From: Sulfurovum sp.
GTDB taxonomy: Bacteria > Campylobacterota > Campylobacteria > Campylobacterales > Sulfurovaceae
Assembly (NCBI GenBank): GCA_027029065.1
Contig: JALVGO010000262.1
Span: forward strand, 1 to 52,961
Length of the DNA: 52,961 nt
Reading direction: 5' to 3'
In this document: in pieces, positions 9,860 through 19,400 of the stretch
Layout: every line of letters begins with the position of its first letter
How positions within the stretch are numbered: the first letter of the stretch is position 1
The notes under the pieces: generated by a model
The model's input: only the letters and a program-made list of their open reading frames with translations
Databases searched by the model: none
Told to the model about the DNA's origin: nothing
Position numbers and translations under genes: made by a program

Positions 9860-11188
9860 ATGGATAAGTTCATACACTATCTTCAGACACGTACGGAAGA
9901 GGAATTGCACCCCTCTGAAATTGCCAATCTTCTTAAAGATATGAGTGATGCCCATTTTGACGAGGCGGTACAGTCTATCCCCAAAGAGTTGATTGCCGAT
10001 GTTGCGCTGGAACTGCCTGACCGCTATTTTGGTGATGTGGTCGAGAACTTTACTCCTGAAGAGATTGCAGAGTCACTTTCGGAGATGGAATCAGATGACC
10101 AGACTGACTTTATCCGTGAGCTTGAAGAGCATGACGATTCCATAGCCAAAGAGGTATTCGACCAGCTGGACAAAGAGGATCAGCAGGATATTCTTCAGCT
10201 TAAGCAGTATGATGAGGATGAAGCGGGTGCTTACATGCAGGTGGAGGTCTACTCTGCCAAACTCGACCAGAAAGTCAAAGATGTCATCAAAGAGTTTGCA
10301 GAACTCAAACGTAAAGGTGAGCTTGAAAATATCAATTACCTTTTTGTTACGGATGAGGATGGCTACCTGCGCTACGGTGTAGGGCTTGATGATCTGATCG
10401 TGTTTGATATGGAGAGGACACTTCGTGAGAATATTCAGGAGAACCCTGAAAAGTTCAAACCGGTTATCGGACATGACCACGATGACATCAAAGAGATCGT
10501 ACAGAAGTTTCAGGAGTATGACCTCAACTCCATGCCGATCGTGGACGAATATGGCAAACTGCTGGGGCGTATTACCTCCGATGACATCTATGATCTCATC
10601 AGCGAACATGCAACAGATCAGATGTACCATCTGGCAGGGGTCAGTGACGATGCTGAAGAGGATGATGATCTGATCAAAGCGGGTAAAGCACGTGCGATCT
10701 GGCTTGGTATCAACCTGCTCACAGCGATAGCTGCTTCTTTGGTGATCGGACTCTTTGAGAGTACGCTTCAGAGTTATGTGGCACTTGCTGTTTTAATGCC
10801 GATTGTCGCTTCGATGGGAGGTAATGCCGGAACGCAGTCGCTTACTGTCGTTGTACGTCAGCTTGCGCTTGGTGAGATTGCCAAACACGATGCATTTAGA
10901 ACCATCAAAAAAGAGGTGCTTCTCTCACTTGCCAACGGACTTCTTTTTGCTATAATCATAGGAGTTATCGCATCGATATGGTTCGACAAGGGGATGCTTG
11001 GCGTTGTGATCGCATTGGCAATGGTGATCAATCTGCTCAGTGCAGGCTTTTTTGGCTCTGTCATCCCTCTGGCACTGAAAAAGTTCGGTATCGATCCGGC
11101 GATAGGCAGTACAGTGATCTTGACCACTGTGACTGATATCGTCGGATTTTTTGCATTTTTGGGTCTTGCGACCGTTATCTTACTCTAA
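9860..11188 (+). CDS. mgtE: magnesium transporter MgtE
   Basis: This is an inner-membrane Mg2+ channel of the MgtE family. In order it has an acidic helical N-domain (about 1-125), two CBS domains (about 130-250) that act as the Mg2+ sensor, a connecting helix and a five-helix pore domain (about 280-442) with the GGNAGTQS pore motif. At 443 residues it is full length. AAGAAGGA lies upstream; the ATG at 9860 is preferred over the GTG immediately before it. The next gene also carries CBS domains and may share a metal-related role. Confidence 0.94.
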   Translation: MDKFIHYLQTRTEEELHPSEIANLLKDMSDAHFDEAVQSIPKELIADVALELPDRYFGDVVENFTPEEIAESLSEMESDDQTDFIRELEEHDDSIAKEVFDQLDKEDQQDILQLKQYDEDEAGAYMQVEVYSAKLDQKVKDVIKEFAELKRKGELENINYLFVTDEDGYLRYGVGLDDLIVFDMERTLRENIQENPEKFKPVIGHDHDDIKEIVQKFQEYDLNSMPIVDEYGKLLGRITSDDIYDLISEHATDQMYHLAGVSDDAEEDDDLIKAGKARAIWLGINLLTAIAASLVIGLFESTLQSYVALAVLMPIVASMGGNAGTQSLTVVVRQLALGEIAKHDAFRTIKKEVLLSLANGLLFAIIIGVIASIWFDKGMLGVVIALAMVINLLSAGFFGSVIPLALKKFGIDPAIGSTVILTTVTDIVGFFAFLGLATVILL

Positions 11189-11205
11189 AAGGATTGTATA
11201 GCACT

Positions 11206-12258
11206 ATGGACTTGTTAGTCATCTATTTTCTCGGGGCGGTGATCGTCTCGTTCGTCTGTTCGGTACTGGAGTCGGTACTGCTCTCTGTAACCATGCCTTT
11301 TGTATCAGTACTTGAGAAAGAGAAACCAAAAGCAGGGGCGTTACTTAAACAGCATAAACACAATATTAACAAATCGATAGCCTCAATTCTCATACTCAAT
11401 ACTGTTGCCAATACAGTCGGAGCGGCGGCTGTCGGTGCACAGGCAGAACGTGTATTTGGTTCGGGAGCACTCTTCTGGGTCTCTGCCATCTTGACCTTTG
11501 CGATCCTCTTTTTCGGTGAGATCATTCCCAAAACGATTGGTGCAACCTACTGGAAACAGCTGGCACCGCTTGCCGCATATATGATTCGTTTCTTTATCTG
11601 GTTTACCTATCCTATTATTATTTTGACACTTTTTGTTACCAACCGCATTAAAAAAGGTGATGAAGGGCACAGCCTCAGTAAAGAAGAACTGCTTGAGAGC
11701 GCGCTGCTGAGTGAAGATGAAGGGGTACTGGATGAGCAGGAGTCGGATATCATCGAAAATATCCTCAAACTTGACGATATCAAAGTACATGATATCCTTA
11801 CCCCAAGAAGTGTTGTTTTTGCCTTGGAACACAACCGTACTATTGCCGATGTCATCAAAAATGAACCCGATATTTTCAAATACTCCCGAATACCGGTCTA
11901 TGAAGGCAATATTGAGAATGTCACCGGGATGATCCTGACAAAACAGCTTTTTGGTCAGGCATTGCAGGATGACAGCAAGTCTATTAAAGATATCGAAAAG
12001 GATATCTACCGTATCAATGAGCAGGTACCTGTTTCATGGGCACTTGATCTTTTTATTGAGAAGAAAGAGCATATGTTCCTTGTCCTTGACAAGTATGATC
12101 AGGTTGAGGGTATTGTGACGTTGGAAGATTGTGTCGAGACTATCTTGGGGGTGGAGATCGTTGATGAGAGTGATGCGCATGTGGATATGCGTGAATTGGC
12201 AAAACTGAAAATGCGTCTTCAGAGAAGACATCAGAAAAAAGATTTGAACCTGCATTAA
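11206..12258 (+). CDS. CNNM/HlyC-type membrane protein with CBS pair
   Basis: The N-terminal half has the DUF21 (CNNM) membrane domain with three to four helices and a conserved FFGEIIPKTIG motif near residue 105. A CBS pair follows (about 190-320). The C-terminal CorC_HlyC domain seen in many relatives is absent or reduced to a short Lys/Arg-rich tail. Such proteins are linked to Mg2+/Co2+ efflux or homeostasis, which fits mgtE just upstream (17-base gap). I prefer the ATG at 11206 to a TTG at 11194 because AAAAGGA lies about 12 bases before it. Confidence 0.85.
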   Translation: MDLLVIYFLGAVIVSFVCSVLESVLLSVTMPFVSVLEKEKPKAGALLKQHKHNINKSIASILILNTVANTVGAAAVGAQAERVFGSGALFWVSAILTFAILFFGEIIPKTIGATYWKQLAPLAAYMIRFFIWFTYPIIILTLFVTNRIKKGDEGHSLSKEELLESALLSEDEGVLDEQESDIIENILKLDDIKVHDILTPRSVVFALEHNRTIADVIKNEPDIFKYSRIPVYEGNIENVTGMILTKQLFGQALQDDSKSIKDIEKDIYRINEQVPVSWALDLFIEKKEHMFLVLDKYDQVEGIVTLEDCVETILGVEIVDESDAHVDMRELAKLKMRLQRRHQKKDLNLH

Positions 12259-12283
12259 GTATGGCAGTACAAAAGGAGTATGT

Positions 12284-13630
12284 GTGGCAAAGGTGACACA
12301 GGGCAGATCGTTTGCCGCACTGAAACTGAATGATATCCTTCTTGATATACTTGAGAAGCAGGGGTACCGTGAACCTACTCCCATACAGCATAGGCTTGTG
12401 CCTGCACTGCTTCAGGGAGCCAATGCTACAGTTTCGGCACAGACAGGGAGCGGAAAAACACTTGCTTTTCTGCTTCCTGCCTATGAAAAAATGATGCCTG
12501 CAACGATACCTCCCGCACACCACTACCCAAAACTCTTTGTGCTCTCTCCGACCAAAGAGCTTGCACAGCAGATCTATGAGGTGAGCAGACCATTCTCTGA
12601 AGCATTGGGAATGCGGGGTGTCCTGCTTCAGGGAGGCGGTAAGCGCCATGAAGAGACACGAAAGCTCAAACAGGGTGTGGATGTGATCATCGCTACGCCA
12701 CAGCGGGCACTGGAGCACATTGAAGCGAAACATATCGACATCAAGGCTGTCAGGCATTTTATTGTCGATGAGGCGGATATGATGTTTGATATGGGGTTTG
12801 TCAGTTATCTTGAAAAGATATTTGCTATTCTCTCCTCAGGAGCGCAAAAGGTGGTTGTCTCCGCAACCATTACGCCAAGGGTGGTGAAACTAGCAAAATC
12901 CTACATTCAGCCATTAAGACGTATTGAACTTGACCCTCCCGGCATGATCGCAGAGACGATCAGTCAGCATCTCTATCCGGTCGTAAAGAGCCAAAAAGAG
13001 GCACTGCTCAGCTGGCTTATCTCTACCCATGATATTAAAAAGGCTTTGGTATTTGTACGTAAAAAAGAGCTGGCGGACGGTGTTGCTCAGAGTCTTGAGT
13101 CGTGGGGGTACAAGGTCGGTATTTTGCACGGTGAACGCATGCATGGTGAGCGAAAACGGGCACTGCTTGCTTTTAGAGAAGGACGCATCTCGATGCTTGT
13201 TGCTACAGACATCGCAGCACGAGGATTGGACATTCCCGATCTGGATGTGGTCATCAACTACGATATTCCCCATCTCAAACATGACTTTATCCACCGTGTC
13301 GGACGTACAGGTAGAGCGGGTAAAGAGGGGGTAGCCATGACGCTGGTAAGCCCCGATGAGATTGAGCAGCTGCATGACCTTCACAAAGTACTTGGCAGCA
13401 AGATCAAAGAGGTAATACTATCCGATTTCGCCCCCAAAGAGGTGAAAGCAAGAGGCTACCTCATACAAGCGCCACAACGCCGAAGAGGATGTACAAAACC
13501 CAATGCAAAAAAGCACGACATCTCTCCTCTCAATAAGAAAGGGAAAAAACGCAAGACGACCAAGCGGGACGGGTTTAAAGTACTTGATGCGAAAAAACGT
13601 CAAGACACTAAGTCACGTAAGAGAAAATAG
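12284..13630 (+). CDS. DEAD-box RNA helicase (RhlE-like), GTG start
   Basis: This second DEAD-box helicase has a Q motif, Walker A AQTGSGKT near residue 50, PTKELA, DEAD near 162, a SATI variant of motif III, ARGLD and HRVGRTGRAG. The C-terminus is a short, strongly basic tail rich in Lys and Arg, likely for RNA binding. The GTG at 12284 is preceded by AAAGGAG at 7 bases, which decides the start. Its stop codon marks the left edge of the cassette island. Confidence 0.92.
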   Translation: MAKVTQGRSFAALKLNDILLDILEKQGYREPTPIQHRLVPALLQGANATVSAQTGSGKTLAFLLPAYEKMMPATIPPAHHYPKLFVLSPTKELAQQIYEVSRPFSEALGMRGVLLQGGGKRHEETRKLKQGVDVIIATPQRALEHIEAKHIDIKAVRHFIVDEADMMFDMGFVSYLEKIFAILSSGAQKVVVSATITPRVVKLAKSYIQPLRRIELDPPGMIAETISQHLYPVVKSQKEALLSWLISTHDIKKALVFVRKKELADGVAQSLESWGYKVGILHGERMHGERKRALLAFREGRISMLVATDIAARGLDIPDLDVVINYDIPHLKHDFIHRVGRTGRAGKEGVAMTLVSPDEIEQLHDLHKVLGSKIKEVILSDFAPKEVKARGYLIQAPQRRRGCTKPNAKKHDISPLNKKGKKRKTTKRDGFKVLDAKKRQDTKSRKRK

Positions 13631-13632
13631 TA

Positions 13633-13662
13633 TCCAGTCAAGGACTATACATTGTTCAATAA
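13633..13662 (+). pseudogene. remnant of the big-protein tail (cassette boundary 1)
   Basis: Directly after the helicase stop, a frame reads SSQGLYIVQ and a stop. It matches the last residues of the tail remnants further right (VSQGFVIVR, ASQGLVVVR) and, more distantly, the tail of the 1005-residue protein (AREGILVWR). The TTG start of the next gene lies inside it in another frame, with AAGGA 7 bases before. It has no start of its own. Confidence 0.7.
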
Positions 13663-14446
13663 AAAATATATTATTTTTCTTTTCATGGGTTATCTGAATA
13701 TACAAGCAGAAACGTTAGGCTCTGTGTATGTATTTTCTCAAAATTCTCAAAGTTTCTATGCCGGTGTTCACTATAAATTTAATGAACAGATTGTAAATAA
13801 ACAGTATCAAAAATGGAAAAAATATGATACAGGTCGCTATGTGTACATTTTAGATGGAAATGCGACAAACTATCCATTATCAAGGCTAAAAAGAAAACTT
13901 GTTTTTGTGGCTGATCACAGTTTGGAGTGGAGTGTTGATCTGGGCGATATTGAAGAAGGAAAAGAGCATATCCAAAAGCACTCTTATCATATCAAACAAA
14001 TAAAAAGTAAAAAATTGCTTTGTGGTATGTTTTTGCAAAGTCAAAAGTTTTCTAATCAACTTTTTTCATTGGATTATATGTTCCCGACAGTACGACAGTT
14101 AAGTAGAAGGCACACATGTAAAAAAATAAAATTTGCATATGAGTTTGATCCTCTGTATGGCTATGTAACTTTTGAAGAAAAAAAGTGTATGGGGATCCCT
14201 AATTATAATACTATTGTCAATTATGTGTATGGAGTACTTCTCTTGCCCGAAAATGAAGCGTATACCGATAAGGTTATGCATAAAATATTGTCCAAATACA
14301 AAAAAGCATTTGAGTGTGCAAAGAGAATAGAGCGGAGAAAAGTGAAAACTGATACCAATCTCACCAGACTGGAACAAGCTGTAGGCAAAGAAAGGCTGGA
14401 ATGTTTGGACAGATATTTGGTATGGGATGAAAATGTGTCGAAGTAG
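13652..14446 (+). CDS. small secreted cassette protein 1 (unknown family)
   Basis: The 264-residue product starts with a likely signal peptide (residues 1-18, ending near IQA-E). Family features are WKKYDTGRYVY near residue 55, a FDPLYGYV segment near 168, YTDKVMHKILSKYKKAFECAKR near the end, and the closing LECLDRYLVWDENVSK. Residues from about 49 onward are identical to cassette protein 3. The W...Y.Y and YD..YGY pattern recalls DUF6174, but this is by eye. The start is TTG inside the preceding tail remnant. Base composition is clearly more AT-rich than the flanking genes. Function unknown. Confidence 0.75.
   Translation: MFNKKYIIFLFMGYLNIQAETLGSVYVFSQNSQSFYAGVHYKFNEQIVNKQYQKWKKYDTGRYVYILDGNATNYPLSRLKRKLVFVADHSLEWSVDLGDIEEGKEHIQKHSYHIKQIKSKKLLCGMFLQSQKFSNQLFSLDYMFPTVRQLSRRHTCKKIKFAYEFDPLYGYVTFEEKKCMGIPNYNTIVNYVYGVLLLPENEAYTDKVMHKILSKYKKAFECAKRIERRKVKTDTNLTRLEQAVGKERLECLDRYLVWDENVSK
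13794..14430 (+). repeat. 637-bp direct repeat, copy 1
   Basis: This stretch, most of cassette gene 1, is identical by line-by-line reading to 15514-16150 (offset exactly 1720 bases). The identity starts inside the coding region and stops shortly before the stop codon. It indicates a very recent duplication or gene conversion. Confidence 0.93.
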
Positions 14447-15293
14447 TAGAAGGAATGTGGATATAGCATTAAAAGCCATATTGCCATATATGCTTGCTAC
14501 AGTTTTTTCTTTTAATGTATTGTATGCTGATACACATAGCAGATATATAGAAAAGACTATAATAAGTAGTGAGGAGAAAAAAGATATTAATACTGTATAT
14601 GAAATTAAACCATCAGATCTGGATTTTGACATATCTGAAGTAGAACAAGCATATAAAAAATGGAAGGTATTAAATACAGGTACGTATACGTATATATGTA
14701 GACCACATAGTATGATGGGGCGTAATGTTGAAGCAATTTTAGCCGTAAAAGATGATAAAATCGTGCTAAGAATGCTTTTAACAAAGCCGTACTCTAAAAT
14801 ATCTGTTTTACACCACACCTTTCATTCTGTTCAAAATTTCTCACCAAAAATGCGTAGAGATGGTAGCATTTTACGTGCACATTTAAATTGTAACATAGAT
14901 GATATTTTTAATAAGGTTTTACATGGATATTACAAAAAGAGTTTTTATGATAATTACAAAATCAATATAAAATATGATACAAAATATGGTTTTATCTCAG
15001 ACTTAGTAGCCAAAAAACTTTCTACAAAAGTACGCCTTTACACAGATTCATACTCTTGGGATATTCATATGTATAAACTTTTAATGATTCCTAAAAATGT
15101 TCAATACACAGATGAAACACTGAGACTTATTTTGGATAAATACAAGCAAACATGGGAATGCGAAAAAAGGTTATTGTCTTCTAAAAAAACGAATGATGAA
15201 CAAAATCTTACATTGTTGGAAAAAGCCGTCGGCAAAGAAAAACTGGAATGTTTAGACAGATATTTGGTATGGGATGAGAATGAGTCGAAGTAG
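14427..15293 (+). CDS. small secreted cassette protein 2 (unknown family)
   Basis: The product has a likely signal peptide ending near VLYA-D (about residue 36), then about 250 residues with the family marks WKVLNTGTYTYIC, IKYDTKYGF, a YTDETLRLILDKYKQTWEC helix and the closing LECLDRYLVWDENESK. The start is unsure: ATG 14427 and 14433 overlap the end of gene 1, while GTG 14457 next to GAAGGA gives a more standard signal peptide beginning MDIALKAILP. Unlike the other boundaries, I find no tail remnant before it. The middle differs strongly from proteins 1 and 3, the last 37 residues hardly differ from proteins 4 and 6. Confidence 0.72.
   Translation: MKMCRSSRRNVDIALKAILPYMLATVFSFNVLYADTHSRYIEKTIISSEEKKDINTVYEIKPSDLDFDISEVEQAYKKWKVLNTGTYTYICRPHSMMGRNVEAILAVKDDKIVLRMLLTKPYSKISVLHHTFHSVQNFSPKMRRDGSILRAHLNCNIDDIFNKVLHGYYKKSFYDNYKINIKYDTKYGFISDLVAKKLSTKVRLYTDSYSWDIHMYKLLMIPKNVQYTDETLRLILDKYKQTWECEKRLLSSKKTNDEQNLTLLEKAVGKEKLECLDRYLVWDENESK
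15180..15293 (+). repeat. conserved 3'-end repeat of the cassette genes (copy in gene 2)
   Basis: About 114 bases coding from SKKTNDEQN to the stop are nearly identical here, at 20210-20324 (gene 4) and at 22174-22290 (gene 6). Genes 1 and 3 carry a diverged form of the same end. Together with the tail repeat upstream, it gives each cassette a homologous segment at both ends. Confidence 0.88.
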
Positions 15294-15295
15294 TT

Positions 15296-15379
15296 TTCAG
15301 TCGTTTTACTATAGACGGATACAACGATTCCGATACACAACATATTATAGTGAGCCAAGGATTTGTAATTGTTAGGTAA
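15296..15379 (+). pseudogene. remnant of the big-protein tail (cassette boundary 2)
   Basis: This frame reads ...TIDGYNDSDTQHIIVSQG... and ends IVR-stop, matching IEGYNSSDTSRIIAREG... at the C-terminus of the 1005-residue protein. It begins directly after the stop of gene 2 and has no start codon. It supplies a CCAAGGA ribosome site and the TTG start (15369) of gene 3 in another frame. Confidence 0.85.
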
Positions 15380-16166
15380 AATAAAATATGTTGTCGTATT
15401 TTTTCTGCACTGTGTATATGTCCAAGCAGATACTTTAGCAACTTTTCAAGTGATAATGCCTAAATTTCCGTCTGTTTATTATGATGTTCATTATGAATTT
15501 AATGAATCTTTTTTAAATAAACAGTATCAAAAATGGAAAAAATATGATACAGGTCGCTATGTGTACATTTTAGATGGAAATGCGACAAACTATCCATTAT
15601 CAAGGCTAAAAAGAAAACTTGTTTTTGTGGCTGATCACAGTTTGGAGTGGAGTGTTGATCTGGGCGATATTGAAGAAGGAAAAGAGCATATCCAAAAGCA
15701 CTCTTATCATATCAAACAAATAAAAAGTAAAAAATTGCTTTGTGGTATGTTTTTGCAAAGTCAAAAGTTTTCTAATCAACTTTTTTCATTGGATTATATG
15801 TTCCCGACAGTACGACAGTTAAGTAGAAGGCACACATGTAAAAAAATAAAATTTGCATATGAGTTTGATCCTCTGTATGGCTATGTAACTTTTGAAGAAA
15901 AAAAGTGTATGGGGATCCCTAATTATAATACTATTGTCAATTATGTGTATGGAGTACTTCTCTTGCCCGAAAATGAAGCGTATACCGATAAGGTTATGCA
16001 TAAAATATTGTCCAAATACAAAAAAGCATTTGAGTGTGCAAAGAGAATAGAGCGGAGAAAAGTGAAAACTGATACCAATCTCACCAGACTGGAACAAGCT
16101 GTAGGCAAAGAAAGGCTGGAATGTTTGGACAGATATTTGGTATGGGATGAGAATGCGTCGAAGTAA
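15369..16166 (+). CDS. small secreted cassette protein 3 (duplicate of protein 1)
   Basis: The N-terminus differs from protein 1 (a different signal peptide, MLGKIKYVVVFFLHCVYVQA, followed by about 30 diverged residues), but from the NKQYQKWKKYDTG segment on the two proteins are identical except near the very end (ASK against VSK). The TTG start overlaps the preceding tail remnant. The new N-terminus with an identical body suggests the body was copied into a different cassette head by homologous recombination. Function unknown. Confidence 0.75.
   Translation: MLGKIKYVVVFFLHCVYVQADTLATFQVIMPKFPSVYYDVHYEFNESFLNKQYQKWKKYDTGRYVYILDGNATNYPLSRLKRKLVFVADHSLEWSVDLGDIEEGKEHIQKHSYHIKQIKSKKLLCGMFLQSQKFSNQLFSLDYMFPTVRQLSRRHTCKKIKFAYEFDPLYGYVTFEEKKCMGIPNYNTIVNYVYGVLLLPENEAYTDKVMHKILSKYKKAFECAKRIERRKVKTDTNLTRLEQAVGKERLECLDRYLVWDENASK
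15514..16150 (+). repeat. 637-bp direct repeat, copy 2
   Basis: Identical to 13794-14430. See that entry; the flanking bases on both sides differ between the copies. Confidence 0.93.
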
Positions 16167-16357
16167 TATTTACATGATATCTAACAGTAATCAAAGTTGC
16201 TTTACTAAACTTACAGAATGGCGATGTGCTTTTCTCTGCTCGCACTCGATCCGGTCTCTGTGACCATTAATGATCCAGAGTGTGTTTCAAAAACCTTCCC
16301 AAACTATTTTGACCTACTCAAAACAGTAAGCCTCTTCTAATTTAAAAAACTTATACT

Positions 16358-16363
16358 ATAATA
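16358..16363 (+). promoter_or_regulatory. TATAAT -10 box before the 1005-residue protein gene
   Basis: A perfect TATAAT in an AT-rich stretch, with no clear -35, 32 bases before an ATG (16395) that has an AGGGGA ribosome site. The rest of the 274-base gap 16167-16440 shows no convincing gene. Confidence 0.5.
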
Positions 16364-16394
16364 TTCCTATATCTCATTAAAAAAGGGGAAAATT

Positions 16395-16427
16395 ATGTTA
16401 GAAATGATTAGAGGGGGAGGCGATTAG
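16395..16427 (+). other. short leader frame, out of frame with the signal peptide by one G
   Basis: The ATG at 16395 has a good ribosome site (AGGGGAAAATT just upstream) but reads only MLEMIRGGGD before a TAG. If the run of five G at 16413-16417 had four, the frame would read MLEMIRGEAIRTLSFLVLFL and on into the signal peptide of the big protein. Either a base-call error, a frameshift mutation or slippage during expression would explain this. Confidence 0.6.
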
Positions 16428-16440
16428 AACTTTATCTTTC

Positions 16441-19400
16441 TTGGTTCTCTTTTTGTCCATAAACAGTTTTTCGTATGCAAATGATTGTCCAAAGTGGCTT
16501 CTTTTGCCGGCACTGGATGGTTTGGTTGTGGTTGTACCTATCTATGATGCAAATATTACAGAGCCTGATCTTGATTGTGACGGTATCATAGACAGTTTGG
16601 ATCCTGACATCGATGGAGACGGTGTACCAAATGAAGAAGATGCATTTCCGAGAGACAAAACAGAGTCTGTCGATACAGATGGTGACGGCATAGGCAACAA
16701 TGCTGACCTTGATGATGACAATGACGGGTATTCGGATGCTGATGAGATCGCTTACGGTTCTGATCCGTTGGATCCCAACAGTACCCCTGCACCGGTAAGC
16801 AATGAGGGGTTCAAGGTTTCACCGTTGACAGGTACAAGCAGTCAGGTTGCTTTTACCATAGCGCTAACACACAAACCCGACAGCAACGTAACGCTTCACT
16901 ACAGCAGTGAGGATGAAAGCGTAGCCAAACCGACCACCTCTACCATGACATTCACCCCGGATACCTGGTATAGGGAACAGATTGTCAGGGTAGATATATT
17001 CAACCCCAACAGCAGTACAGAAATAGTCTTTGACCCGACAATAAGCGATGATGGAAACTACAGCAACAGAAGACTCGAACCAGTACCCATAGTCTCCCAT
17101 CAGTTGCTTTTGTTCCCGCCTAAAGATACCATTGTCTATTCTGAATTTAATATGTCTATCCCTGTTACCATGGCATATGTGGGAGACCATGAACACAATA
17201 TCACCGTTACACTCGATACGGCACCAAACGGTATGACATTGGATGCAAAAAACGGCAGAGTGTTATGGAACCCGCCTGTATCTATGGAAGGACAGGATGT
17301 CACTGTGGGCATTACTGTAAGCGATACGCAAATAGAAAAAACACTTACCTTTGACCTTCATGTCGCACAACCTACATTGCTTGCTACCTCTGTCGTAAAC
17401 GATAAACTTGTTATTACCGACAACAATGCGTCTTTAAGAGGACTGCGTATCGAAGCACTGGATGGTGCGGTATTGACAGACTACAGGCTATACACACTTT
17501 CCCCGGCAGATACCCCTGCATTTTCACAGGGTGAGTCTGTGGTGGGTGAAGCCCTTCTTATAAAAGGAAACATTGGTAAAAAGGTGAAAGTTACCCTGCC
17601 GCTGCAAGGCTTGGTAGCTACAGACGAACTGCTCTCTTTCCATACCAAAAGCTATTTCGGTGCTGGGAACTGGAGACGGGTGGATTATGATTATAACTTT
17701 ACAGGAACACTGGATCAGCCGGTGTATGAGTTGAACAGTGAGGCATTTGCAGGGGTATTGGCATTTACCAAAACACCATCTGCACAGCAAGTACATAAGT
17801 CTAACAAACAAGCAAATCGCAAGCAGACAAGAACACTGGGGAGTAGCGTTACGTGTAGCCCTGTATCATACTATGATACGCTGACCGATTTAAACAACCA
17901 GACATGTACGTTTGATAATAAGCCTAGTTTTGTGCTTAAAATTTATGACTATTTAAAGTCAAATGTTAGCCCCGAACCTATTGAAAATATTGCATTGTGG
18001 GTTTATGAAGCTCAGATATCACTTGACGTTCTTCAAATGCCATATAGCAATCATTTATCCATAGTCTTTGGAGGAACCAACAATGCTGGAGAAGTAAAAT
18101 ATAATCCTTATTACTTATTTCATAGTGGGTATTTTGGCTTGTTTCAAGCCTTGACCGTTGTACCTACCGGTAGTCTTTTTCTCAATCTTAAACAATCATC
18201 TTTCGATACAAAAGGAACTTTGTTCCATGAATATTTTCATCATAGTCAATGGCTAAAAATGCATGATTCTCTTTTTAACGGTTTGAATAGTTGGTATACG
18301 GAAGCATCTGCTGTATGGTTTGAGGATTTTGTTAAAAATAATAGTTTTGATCCATATGAGTATTTTGAATCATATAACAACAATACTATACCACATATCT
18401 TGGTAGGAGGATTGTTATTGGATTCAAATATGGGAAAATATGAAGATTATGTCAATGGCTTATTTTTTGAAATGATGGAAGGGCATTGTACAAATTTTAT
18501 AGATAATTTTCAATACTATTTTGTTGACTATAATGGCTCTGATCCGACAGGGTTTATTAATTTTACAAATGTATCTTACCAGTTAGATTGTGATTTTGGG
18601 TCTCCTACCGGTGCCGGAAATGAAAGAAGAATTGAGACGAAGCTGTTGTATTATCAGTATGCAACAACCATTAAAAAAGATACACTTCTCATAAATAATC
18701 AAGCGCAAACCACACTTAACTTTAGAGATGCGAACCCGGTAATCAAAGCCAATACTTGGAGTGAAATTGAGCAAAATGTAACTTTAAACTGGAATTGGCA
18801 AAACAGTGCTGCTCAGACAATTCATGTAGAGAGAGCAAACGGATCAATTTCGCATTGCAAAGAGAGATATATTCATTTTGAATCCCAAAATAATATTATG
18901 GTCTCTATTGCCAGTACCGATACTGATTTCCCCGATACACCTTCTACAATGTTGGGTGATATGAAACAGCTCAATTTTACTATGAACGGGACATACGATT
19001 TCACCTATTTCTATGATCCTAATACCGGGAACCCTATTTATCCTGAGATGTACATTACTTTAGTTGATATCGTCGAAGATCCAAGTGATAACAACAGTTA
19101 TCAAGCAGTCGATATGAGGTACGGCATAAGAAGAAAAAATCTACTTAGCTACATAGATAACAAAGATGTGTGTACGCCGATGCCACCGATAACACAAACA
19201 ACCATTGAAGCAAAAGGCGATATTCCTTACCAGTATAGAGATAACAATAATCCTACCCGATATATTGATACTATTAAAATCACAGATATTAATAGTGGCA
19301 ATACCTATGTAGCTACAGTCCAAAGCGACGGTAATTGGGTAAAAACCATTACGTTTACTTTCAATAGTAATAATGAAGCCCCAATTCTAATAGAAGGCTA

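Noticed and set aside
14099..14818. 239-codon minus-strand frame across cassette genes 1 and 2
   Set aside because: AT-rich antisense frame; the plus-strand genes have signal peptides and family similarity. The duplicated part recurs only because the DNA is duplicated.
16167..16357. Possible further cassette remnant between gene 3 and the big gene
   Set aside because: I looked for the GYN-SDT and SQG-VVR tail pattern in three frames and did not find it; the stretch shows no convincing coding sequence.
16413..16417. Classic phase-variable homopolymer before the big gene
   Set aside because: Phase-variable G tracts in this phylum are usually eight or more bases. Five is too short for high-rate slippage, so I report it as a frame question, not as proven phase variation.
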